Below are positions 19,701 to 28,436 of a stretch of DNA of 64,000 bases, piece after piece (position 1 is the first letter of the stretch; the number at the start of each line of letters is the position of its first letter). Made by a program: the position numbers and the translations under genes. The notes under the pieces were generated by a model. The model was not told the origin of the DNA. It searched no databases and was given only the letters and a program-made list of their open reading frames with translations. Origin of the DNA: Strigamia acuminata (lineage: Eukaryota > Arthropoda > Chilopoda > Geophilomorpha > Linotaeniidae); the NCBI GenBank assembly GCA_949358305.1, contig OX442317.1, positions 9,800,186 through 9,864,185 on the forward strand, written 5' to 3'.

Positions 19701-20970
19701 GCGGAGGTGTGGGCACAGCACCTGCACTCGGCGTGAGGGCGTACACGACAGCACCAACCGCATCCTTTGTTTTCTCGATGAGGCCAAACGCATCCAGCCA
19801 GTCGCGACCCAGCAGCGGAACGGTGCCAGCGGTCGCCACACACAACGGCAAATGGAACGAACGATCGCCATAATGCACCGGGACGGTGCAAACGCCTTCC
19901 ATCGGCAGCGCGTGGCCGTCGTACGACGACATCTCGATGTCCAACGGATCTAAAGGAAACTGACGAAAATGCTGATTATAAAATTGTTTACTAATAAACG
20001 TTGCACCAGCGCCTGTGTCCAACTCCATCCACAGCTTGGTGGACGCAATGACAACTTCAATAACAAGCGGTTTGATGCGTTTGATTGCAACAGCATTAAC
20101 AGTTCCATTTCGAGGTGACTCCGACGGTTCAATCGAATAAAAGGGTAGCTGCTTTGGTTCCACATCGATTGCGTGATGTGGCGTCAACTTCGAAGCAGCT
20201 TGCAAGCATGCCGACTGGATATGGCCTTCGCGACCGCAGTTGTTGCATTTGTACGTGCGATATTTGCAGTCCGCACGTTTGTGACCTTTTCCGCCGCAGG
20301 AATAGCACTTGTCGAAGTCGCGTTGGTGTTTCGCACCCGTTGACTTGCGGTGAGGCCCAGCGGCGCCCTTCGCGGAGCGTTTGCCACTGTCATTGAACTT
20401 TGAATTAAATTTCGACTTGTTACTGACTTGATGCACGGAGGTGGACGCGGTGGTGAAACTCATGATGTCGGAGCTGGCCAACTCAGCAGCGATGGCGGCA
20501 GCCAAAGCTGTCTCGAAGGTAAGATCCGTTTTCAAATACAGTGTTTCCTGGACTGCTCGCATGTTGAGTCCAAAAATGAACTGATTCCTCAGCTCGTTGT
20601 TGAGGTTATCACCCAGCTCACAATATTTCGTGAGCGCTTGTAAGGCGTCGGCGAACTCGGTGACCGTCTCGCCTTTGTTGCGTCGGCGGGAACGGAAGCG
20701 AATGAGCTCGCCCTGGGCCAGCGGCTTCGGTTTCTGATGTTTTTCGACGAGTGCCGTGATCTCCGCGTATTTCATCGTGGTTGGATCTCTTGGTCGGACC
20801 AAATCCACGATTTTTTGTACCGTTGCCATGCCGACACAGGCCAACAGGTAGTTGACCTTGTCTGCGTCCTGCGTGATTTTATTACAAGCAAAGACGCACT
20901 TCATTTGAAATAAATACGTTGACCAGTCGTCCGACGGGTTGTATTTTTCGGGGTTCCCGGTCAGCGGCAT
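16750..20970 (-). CDS. Gag-pol polyprotein of the Mag-like element, intact
   Basis: A single 1406-codon ORF. Order: retrotransposon gag (about residues 1-170), two CCHC zinc knuckles (CYSCGGKGHKRADC and CNNCGREGHIQSAC), aspartic protease (MELDTGAGATFIS), a Pro/Ala-rich linker, reverse transcriptase with YIDD, RNase H (FLTVDASPVGVGAFLS), and integrase with an HHCC domain (HAGHYGIVRTKS, CDACQRALP). The integrase catalytic residues are Asp in VHIDFAGP, Asp in VHSDNGPQF and Glu in ATNGAVEGF. There is no frameshift between gag and pol, as in Mag/SURL-type elements. It starts at ATG 20970, 183 bp inside the 5' LTR. No env. Confidence 0.95.
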   Translation of the reverse strand: MPLTGNPEKYNPSDDWSTYLFQMKCVFACNKITQDADKVNYLLACVGMATVQKIVDLVRPRDPTTMKYAEITALVEKHQKPKPLAQGELIRFRSRRRNKGETVTEFADALQALTKYCELGDNLNNELRNQFIFGLNMRAVQETLYLKTDLTFETALAAAIAAELASSDIMSFTTASTSVHQVSNKSKFNSKFNDSGKRSAKGAAGPHRKSTGAKHQRDFDKCYSCGGKGHKRADCKYRTYKCNNCGREGHIQSACLQAASKLTPHHAIDVEPKQLPFYSIEPSESPRNGTVNAVAIKRIKPLVIEVVIASTKLWMELDTGAGATFISKQFYNQHFRQFPLDPLDIEMSSYDGHALPMEGVCTVPVHYGDRSFHLPLCVATAGTVPLLGRDWLDAFGLIEKTKDAVGAVVYALTPSAGAVPTPPPVAAPLVPPPTVTDAPAAAAPAAAAPATSAAPLPSAAPLTTATPEILAKLDTLLHKHENVFRDEIGRYLPTTVSIDIDKNFKPIFLKAYPVPLSVKPDLEKELHRLQALGIISPVASSKWATPIMHVRKSDGTMKIAGCYNRTVNKAVLPCSYPLPLFADVAAKLSGGESYSTLDMNHAYNQLELDDASKDLCTINTHIGLFRVNRLFYGISTAPALFQRTMDDLTTEIDATEPYIDDSAVTGATNDIHLDNLDRLLAAFNRSGLTLSKSKCKFLRQSVDFLGLRISKQGISPIASKIEPLRNSSRPSDVTSLKSFIGLVNYYGRFVPNLSTLLEPLYSLTRDNVKWTWTKQHETAWQEVRTSVSTESALAHYDQRKPVFLTVDASPVGVGAFLSHIDSAAVHRPIAFASSLLSPAQRNYAQIDREGYAIVFGVRKFHHYLFGRRFMLRTDHKPLVSIFGEKKGCNQIVAARLHRWAVFLSAYDFQITHVPAADNAIADGLSRNPQPLIDTTEDLEVGAIQIFSTSVRQFPVSPTSLLAAYAADPLLQAVLHCARNGWHKHTPEMAPFYKHRDSFSIFNNVLFLSDRIVVPVGLQAAILAELHAGHYGIVRTKSLARTTVWWPGIDNDVERTVRSCDACQRALPAPPRSSTTRWPIPDEVWGRVHIDFAGPFLGKSFLLAVDAKSKWCEVRAMSSTTTAATIAVLQDWFAQHGLPIHVHSDNGPQFTAACFREFLAGNGVRHTFSPPYHPATNGAVEGFVKTFKHQLEKLIKQNLLLAEALNRFLFSYRSSPHVTTQKSLAEIFLQRQLRTRLHLLNPRLLPDVTIMDKAKSFEIGDPVYVRDYRHDDKWVPGTVFAKNSSTTYTVEVANAVKWSRHVDQMRKRVIIGRPLPIEGESSSSFPFVWPQDLPQTAQTPAARTTATQAPAHAPTLTAVIPAQPIAPVPVAMPVLRPLTPPAIPALPARTRRSGRNRKQTQFYGFPQ

Positions 20971-21152
20971 CGAAATGGCAGGAAAATACGAGCGAAAATG
21001 GGGATCGTGTAGGAAAAACTCACGTGGCCCACGTTAGGCCTAGCACGCGGACGCGTGGTCAGAAAGTCCGAAAATCGTCGAAAATCGCATCTAGACACTC
21101 CAAACTTCTGTGGATGTTGCGTGGAACACGAATCTCATCCCTCGTCGCCAAT

Positions 21153-21335
21153 TGAAGTGTATGATGGATTTATACGAATCGATGGTGTTGGATTGAGACA
21201 GGAAGAACTCAGGGTTTGACCATCACCTTGGTGGCTATTTGCATAAGTGCATTTATTCTACAGGTACACACAGGTGGCGCTGCAAAGGGCGGCGTCACAA
21301 AATGTCAAAATAAGTATGGAGTACAATACACTCCA
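21153..21335 (-). repeat. Mag-like element 5' LTR
   Basis: 183 bp copy of 16440-16622, next to the tRNA-Ser-like primer site at 21129-21150. Confidence 0.93.
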
Positions 21336-21340
21336 CATTG

Positions 21341-21540
21341 CATCATCGCCAAACTCGCGAAACTACATCACTGAATGTATGCACTGGCTGTGCATATACC
21401 CCAACGCATCCCAGATCGATTTCCATCATCTTCACAAGATCCAAGAATTCCCAAGTTCCACATTGGTCCAGTGAAATCAACTTCTGCTGCACAGCCACTT
21501 TCCAATTTGCGACATATGCAGTCAGCGCGCAGTGTTTAAA
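21341..21540 (-). pseudogene. Possible copia pol linker fragment at the Mag insertion site
   Basis: The minus strand reads NWKVAVQQKLISLDQCGTWE and continues FLDLV, resembling the W-x3-A...L...GTWE motif preceding copia RT. It is interrupted and short. It could be part of the same old relic as 15614-16110, split by the Mag-like insertion. Confidence 0.4.
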
Positions 21541-22157
21541 ACGTTTCTTGACCTATAACCTCATGTGATTTGATGGATTGTGGAAGATTGTTGAGGAGAG
21601 ACACAAGAACTAAACCATACCGTATGGAAGTCCCGTTACAATTTTATTTAACGCTAAAGTTGCTGCTACAAAACTATCACTATAGAATATCACATTACAA
21701 TAGTTTGATTATTTTACCCCTAGACAACTTTAATTCACTCTTGTTTAGGACTAAGTCTATTAAATTAGCATCCGAACTGCGAGTATAAACCCGGATCGCA
21801 GCAGCATTTACTGAATACATCGCATTACACGCGCATTACAACACATTTCAAGGATGCAACAAAAATGCGTTTTGTTTTTTTGTAAATTGATTGCATTTAC
21901 TGAATACACCGTTGATTAGTGCCGACAAAAGGAGCATTTTATTCTTTATTGTTCCATAGGTTTATGGGACAAATGGATTGATATCTATTGTGACTCTAAT
22001 TAAGTTATTCAATCCAAAACTGATGGCAGAATGGTTACGGAACTATATTACATAAATGACTATTTTTCCTCATCAACTTTCACATAAACGAATCATTTCT
22101 CCTACATGAGACATAATTTCAGAATTTTTTTCACAGACTGCAGATCATTGAATAGTA

Positions 22158-24446
22158 ATGAATATTTTTCTAACTGTGATCTCTTTTCTTGTATTTCTAA
22201 ATGGCTCGGGTTCATCCGAATGTCCGGCCGACAATCAATATGACTACATCATTGGTAAGAAAATGAATATTTCTTTTTTTTTCTATTATGAATGAATCGA
22301 TATTGTATTTAGTCGGTGGAGGTACCACTGGAGGTGTGATTGCTGCACGACTCTCCGAAGACAGCAATGTCACAGTATTGTTGATAGAAGCTGGCGGAAA
22401 ACCGTCGGAAAATGCATCCATTCCTCTGCTAGCATTCGATTCGTTGGGAACTGAAATGGATTGGAATTACACTTCGACATCACAAGAACATTGCTGCGAC
22501 TTATTCAATTACAAAGTAAATAAAAGTGAATATAATTGCATCTATTTCTTTAAAAAAATAAAATTAAATTAAGCCCGTCGTAATATTTATTCCATTAGAG
22601 TGTACCGTTATATCGGGGTAAAACATTAGGCGGCACGGGCTCAATTGATGCCACGGAGTATGTCCACGGTAATAAAAAAGATTACGATTCGTGGAAAGCT
22701 GCAGGAAATGACGGATGGGGTTATGACGATATCTTGCCATATTTCCTCAAAATAGAAAATTATATATTTCCTCATAATCCAGATAGCGGTTTGATGAATT
22801 TATTTAAGCAAACACGACGATGAACTTAATTTTTCATTTCATTTCAATATAGATTCATATCACGGATCAGGTGGTCCAATAACTGTTTCACACACGGATT
22901 TCAAAACACCAGCAGCTGAGGCGTTTATAAATGCTGCTTCCGAGGTTGGTCAACCGATAGTTGACTACAACGCCAAAACTCAGATAGGTAAAATTCACAA
23001 CTAATTTTTAGTTTATTTTTGAAGACTTGCACTTTTGTTTATACAGGGTTCACGTACACACCAAACACCATCGCAAATGGTTCTCGGTGCAGTAGTTACA
23101 CTTGTTATTTGCAACCTGCTATGTCACGGTTTAACTTGCAAGTCCTGACTCACACAACAGCAACGAGGGTGAGAAAATGGGCTAAAGTACGATCATTTTA
23201 TATTTATACGATTTATTATTTCCAAAGATTGTTGTAGACAGTAACAATCGAGCGACTGGAGTAGAATACACCACCAAATGTACGGCTATTAAGTGTACAA
23301 CTGAGTGTACAGCTAATGCCAACAAAGAAGTTATAATATCAGCAGGAGTTTACAATACTCCGCAATTGCTCATGCTGTCTGGAATTGGACCGAAAGAAAC
23401 ACTTAAAAAATTCAATGTAAATAGACCACAAAAAGGATTTTAATTATATGGTGAAAACATATTACGTCAATTGCAGATTGACGTGGTTGCGGATCGTCCA
23501 GGAGTGGGACAAAATCTCCAAGAACAAGTAACTGTGGCTGGACAATTTTACACACTAAACGACACAGTGAGCTTAAACAAAAAGCGATACCACACTAAAA
23601 AGTATTTAGATGAGTGGAAGAGAGATAAGACTGGTCCCATGACCGTCGGTGGTGGTTTGGAAACCGATTGTTTCTACCAAAGTAAACTTGTCACCAACGC
23701 TACTGACTTTCCGGACATCGAAGTTAAATTCTTTTCGGATAACGTAATTCAACTCGTTTCCAAATACATCAGTCCAGTAAATTAAACCAACTAAATTTAA
23801 ATTTCTAACGATCTTAATAATTGATGTTTAAATTTTAGCTTATACTAGCAACAATGCCATCAGCGGACAAAGACGTCATTACATTTCTCCCACTAATTCT
23901 GCGTCCCAAAAGTCGTGGATCCGTGACTCTTCGGAGCAAAAATCCCTACTTTCATCCCATTATAAATCCTAATTTGTTGGCTCATCGAGATGATGTTGCA
24001 ACATTAGCCGAAGGGATTAAATTTGCTTCGAAAATTGCTCGTACAAAAGCATTCAAGAAATACGATCCGCAATTATATCTTAAAGGATGGATCCCGTATT
24101 GTCTTTTGCTAATAGACCGACGATCTGACGCTTATTACGAGTGCGTAGCCAGAGCACTTGCGCTTCCTATCTTTCACACATCAAGCTCGTGCAAAATGGG
24201 GCCTGCATGTGACTCTATGGCAGTGGTGGATAACGAATTAAAGTAATCAATGGAAGTGTGACGATTTGTATCGATGACACTTGCTAATTGTTTGTGACTC
24301 ATTACAGAGTGCACGGGATTACGGGTCTAAGAATTGCTGATGCATCAATTATGCCGAGTATCGTATCCGCTCCTCCGACTGCTGCGTGTCTGATGATTGG
24401 GGAAAAAGTTTCGGATATGATAAAAAAGGATAATAAGAATAATTAA
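22158..24446 (+). CDS. GMC oxidoreductase (glucose/choline dehydrogenase-like), complete, 9 exons
   Basis: FAD-dependent glucose-methanol-choline oxidoreductase. Exons 22158-22254, 22313-22515, 22599-22788, 22853-22987, 23047-23168, 23228-23416, 23477-23776, 23839-24242, 24308-24446 sum to 1779 nt (592 aa). A signal peptide is visible ([18 protein letters not shown]), so it is probably secreted. The dinucleotide fold is [22 protein letters not shown] signature 1 is in [19 protein letters not shown]; signature 2 is [16 protein letters not shown]. The C-terminus has [16 protein letters not shown] with the catalytic His, but the usual GNTNAP motif is replaced by APPTAAC, so the second active-site residue seems changed. 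A broken copy of its 5' end follows at 24.6-25.07 kb. Substrate unknown. Confidence 0.93.
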
Positions 24447-24599
24447 ATGTTTGAAATGATGTCAAATTATTAAATAGAAATAGAAATATACTATATTGCC
24501 CAAATAAATAGTAAAATGTTTCAAATAAATTTATACTTTTGTTTTCATTTTATCAGTACGGTAATTTTTTTTGTTGTGACGTCAAAACAATATATCTTA

Positions 24600-25070
24600 C
24601 TTACTAACGTACGAATGTTTATGCGCATTACAACACACTTCAAGGATGCAACAAAAAAAATGGGTTTTTCTTTTTTGTAAATTGATTGCATTTACCGACA
24701 AAAAGAGCATTTTATTCTTTATCGTTTCATTGGTTTTTGGGACAAATGGATTAATATCTATTGTGTCTCTAAAGCTATTTAATCCTTTCATTCAGATTCT
24801 TTTAGTTTATTGCGGCGGAAACTGTCAGGATTTGTTATCAAGTTGATTGTTCCAAAACTATCAGACTGATGGCAGGATGGTTACGGTACGGAATTATGTT
24901 ACAGAAATGACTATTTTTCCTCATCATTTCTCCAATACACGACACTTTTCAAAATTTTCTTTCGTAGGCTGCAGATTATTGAAAAGTTATGAAGATTTTT
25001 TTAACTCTAGTTATCTATCTCGTATTTCAAAATAACTTGAAAAAAATTAATTTTTACACGAATTATACAA
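24600..25070 (+). pseudogene. Truncated duplicate of the GMC gene 5' flank and exon 1
   Basis: Matches about 21825-22200: gcgcattacaacacacttca, the gacaaatggatt... stretch, and actatttttcctcatca. It ends in ATGAAGATTTTTTTAACTCT at 24989 (MKIFLTLVIYLVFQN), the counterpart of the signal peptide. Homology stops inside exon 1 and no other exons follow. It is a 5'-end-only tandem duplication in the same orientation. Confidence 0.82.
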
Positions 25071-25122
25071 TTCTACTATCTTTACTCTATAGTGTGCCTA
25101 ACAAATATAACAACGATGACCC

Positions 25123-25166
25123 GGTGTTCTATTCTATTCTATTTTATTCTATTCTATTTTATAGTA
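25123..25166. repeat. TTCTA microsatellite
   Basis: Pentanucleotide run of attct/ttcta units directly after the truncated GMC duplicate. Confidence 0.85.
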
Positions 25167-25312
25167 CTCTTGGACCCGGCTGGACTCCGGTTTCGACTCT
25201 CAAATGTACTTCTTAGAAGTTTTAAAGCGCTTATGGCAGCAAGTGAAGTAATTTTAAAATGTAATGGGGATTAAATATTTTTTTCTTTCCGACGGTGTTT
25301 TAATTTGATTAG

Positions 25313-25498
25313 AGGAAAGCCTGGCAGGCCCGAAGCTTGCAACCGGATCAGCAAAAATTGGTAATTGAATTGTTCAACGACAATTGCAACCTAAGGAAGA
25401 TTGCGGAAATCTGCGAGGTTCATCGCACCACGTGCAAAAATAGAAGATATATTAAGTCTGAGCAAAATGATTCTGCTGATTTTTTTAAAGAAGAATAA
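25313..25498 (+). pseudogene. Helix-turn-helix fragment, probably transposon-derived
   Basis: An open frame without ATG reads SLQPDQQKLVIELFNDNCNL and then RKIAEICEVHRTTCKNRRYI. This looks like a helix-turn-helix of the kind at transposase N-termini. A shorter copy of its first part lies on the minus strand at about 51285-51378 (SLKPDQQKLFELFNDNC), so it belongs to a dispersed family. No catalytic domain follows. Confidence 0.5.
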
Positions 25499-25609
25499 AA
25501 AAAAAAAGAATTAACCTAGATGAGAAGATAACAACTGAATTATGCTATCTTGCATTATTGCGTACTTAACTTATGGAGAAATCATAAATACACCACCTTT
25601 GCAGTACAA

Positions 25610-26291
25610 TGGGCATAAGAGCGTTGTGCTTGTGCGTCATTCTAGGTGTTTACTTACTACATGCGTGGATTCATTTATACTTTAAAAAGTGTAATTTGTA
25701 ATTTGTAATTTGTAATTCAATGGATGCGCATCCAGTTGAACAATAAATTGAATTGTCCGGAAGGCACAGCTATTTTGCTCTACATGGGACACATTGCTTT
25801 GTCCGGAATCCGGAAGGGGGAGCTGTCCGGACCACAGAGCAAATTTCGCATTGCTCCTTATTGGTTAGGTCCAGGCCCCTTCAAACAAAGAGACCTCCGT
25901 CGCATTACAGAAACAGTCGCGGATATTGTCGGTGCAGAGTACGCTGCGTCGCCCATCGTGTCACCTATCGTGTTGCCTTCCCCACCACCTTCCCAGAGCG
26001 GCAACTTTGTCGTAAATATCTTTTCGTTCGGAATGACGGGGCAAGAGTTCCGACTTGTATTCGGTTTCTCGAGAGAAATTTTTTTTGTGTGCTTGTAACG
26101 GTTGCACTGTTTCTCATGTTTTACAAGTAATTCACTACTTACAAGAAACACCATCCGATGATGCCTCTATAGGCACTCACTTGTACCTAACTTCTACAGA
26201 TCTGGGATATTTAGGTCGGGAATTTTGGTGGCTCGTGTTTTGGATTGTGGCCGTGTGGGCACTAGTTAGTAGTAGAAAATTTTTAGAATAG
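25610..26291 (+). CDS. Possible small membrane-protein gene, unrecognised
   Basis: Three open segments lie in series. An ATG at about 25612 gives a hydrophobic MGIRALCLCVILGVYLLHAW. The frame at 25724-26020 contains CPEGTAILLYMGHIALSG and a Pro/Ser tail, and has a GT donor after GGCAACTTTGTC. A third segment ends at 26289-26291 with a likely transmembrane helix (FWWLVFWIVAVWALVSS). Splicing could join them, but I could not prove phase or splice sites, and no family is recognised. Confidence 0.3.
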
Positions 26292-26739
26292 AAAATAATA
26301 GAAAAACTGACACGACCTTGAAGCTACCGTTTTTGGGCAACCATTTTGTGAGCCAAAAGCGGGGTGCCCTTAATTTTATTTCATCATCTCGTTTCGTTTC
26401 GTTTCATACCCGACATACGGTCTGCACTCAGTATTTCGATCTTCCAAAACAAATCGTACGGTACTACTAAAATTACATTTTTACTTTAAATAAATTTCAT
26501 ATTAACAATTTGAATTATTTTCACTAGTTTTTGATTGGATAAACGCCATACCGTGTGTTCTCATGTGAGTTTTAAGGGACAATTCAGTTAAAAAAAAGAG
26601 CTAAAACACACACATTCTAGCCCATTAGCCCCATTGACGTTGACATTGACATTTGTATGAGTTTGGAATTGACAATCGTCATTTTCCATATAGCCATCAA
26701 CATCCTTAACCCTATGCACAATAGCTCAATGTTTACATA

Positions 26740-27129
26740 ATGCAGGAGAAACTACAAAACAAGCACCACATTCAAAACATTGAAGTGAACCCCTGGGCCA
26801 GTCTAGATCTGGATCCGTTGCCACAGCACATAGCGGCCTATTACAATTTGGTTTAAACGTGTTAGATCATAAGCTAAACTATGCAATCAGTTAAATAAAA
26901 AGAAATTAAATTTTCCTTATAGATTACCCCAAAATCACTGCAACAACGCATTCGCCGCAACCAGGAAAGAGAAAACGGTATCGACATACAAGAAACCACA
27001 TCCCAACCGTCTACTGGAAGTGATAACTCTATTGGCATTCACTTGCACGTAAATTCAGTGGATTTAAGACGTTTGTTTTTCGGGAAGGCAATAGTAGAAC
27101 AAGTTATTAATATTGAACAAGAAATATAA
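26740..27129 (+). CDS. Possible two-exon hypothetical gene
   Basis: ATG 26740 opens 37 codons (containing NPWASLDLDPLPQHIAAYYN), ending at a GT donor at 26851. A 72-bp intron with a TATAG acceptor leads at 26923 to 69 in-frame codons (containing ITPKSLQQRIRRNQERENGI) and TAA 27127. After the stop the same frame stays open to about 27281 (RTNRKTVGRLAQEVVMELLL), so the TAA may be a recent nonsense change. I do not recognise the protein. The 214-bp tandem repeats begin immediately downstream. Confidence 0.4.
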
Positions 27130-27267
27130 ATACGTACAAACAGAAAGACAGTCGGAAGGTTAGCCCAAGAAGTTGTAATGGAATTGCTTTTACAGTTAAA
27201 AGATTTTACAATTGGCATAAATGCAGGTCCCTCATTACTTAAAGCATCAAGCAGAAGCAACACAAAT

Positions 27268-27697
27268 AGTTGGCTGTAATCTCAAATCAATGGAGAAATT
27301 GATGATAAATAAATAAATATTCATGACAAATTGGTAAATGCTGCATTGTGCAACAAGAGAAGTTATTTTTGTTTGAAATTTTATAATTGCTATTGGGAAA
27401 ATCGTGATTTTTCGCCAGAATGTGTTTTGTAAACAGGAGGTTTTCCACAACAGTTGGATTTTGGGAAATCAGACCAACCAAAATAGTTGGCTGTAATCTC
27501 AAATCAATGGAGAAATTGATGATAAATAAATAAATATTCATGACAAATTCGTAAATGCTGCATTGTGCAACAAGAGAAGTTATTTTTGTTTGCAATTTTA
27601 TAAATGCTATTAGGAAAATCGTGATTTTTCGCCAGAATGTGTTTTGTAAACAGGAGGTTTTCCACAACAGTTGGATTTTGGGAAATCAGACCAACCA
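27268..27697. repeat. Two tandem copies of a 214-bp unit
   Basis: The unit starting atagttggctgtaatctcaa at 27268 recurs at 27482 nearly unchanged. A third, partial copy lies at about 28096-28290 and also shares the tatatatttagttctgctcc tail found at 27727. Units contain no gene; overlapping minus-strand frames are artefacts. Confidence 0.88.
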
Positions 27698-28436
27698 AAC
27701 CCAAATATTAAACTCTGTACGAAAAGTATATATTTAGTTCTGCTCCTATACAAGAGTGCGCATGTGCACGAGCCGTACTGTGGCTCTGGTTTCTACTCAC
27801 TATAGTTGACTAGTTTCTATGGCAACCGCCGTAGTCGAACGTTAGGCCAACTGGTCGTGACCACCACGACTTTTATTGTCAAAATTAAGGAACTTTCGAA
27901 AAAAAAATCGGTAGGTTACACTACTTTCTTTTATTTTAAACACCCAATTTGACTCGTTAACACCTACTTTAGAGATTTCAGTATGGCTAGGTTAGGATTG
28001 ATTGTGCAGTCTTACAATACCAACATTATGCTAAGCATCCCTTTAGCTAGGGATGCTCTATCTTAAATGAATTTTGCTGATTTTCAGCCATGTGTGCACA
28101 GGGCAACAAGAGCAGTTTTTTTTTGTTTGAAATTTTATAATTGCTATTGGGAAAATCGTGATTTTTCGCCACAATGTGTTTTGTAAACAGGAGGTTTTCC
28201 ACAACAGTTGGATTTTGGGAAATCAGACCAACCAAACCCGGACTGTACAAAAAATATATATTTAGTTCTGCTCCCATACAAGAGTTCATTCCAATTCGAA
28301 TCAAGATTAGGCCTGCATCACTCCTCCTTTTGGAGAGCATGAAGCAAAACCAACAGCTTAGCCGCTTCACCTTGAACAAGGATCTATTCTACAGGTATTT
28401 GAGTTCCCAACAATCATGATGTGACTACCTTGGTCA

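Larger units (their letters stand above)
16440..21335 (-). mobile_element. Complete Ty3/gypsy (Mag-like) LTR retrotransposon
   Basis: 183-bp LTRs at 16440-16622 and 21153-21335 read as identical and give TG...CA ends on the minus strand. A 5-bp target duplication CATTG flanks it (16435-16439 and 21336-21340). Just inside the right LTR, after two bases, 21129-21150 matches the 3' end of tRNA-Ser(GCU) (CTCGTCGCCA), so it is the primer site. A GAGGGG purine tract lies next to the left LTR. One ORF fills the interior. Intact ORF, LTR identity and clean target site point to a very recent, possibly active copy. It inserted into damaged copia-like sequence. Confidence 0.95.
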
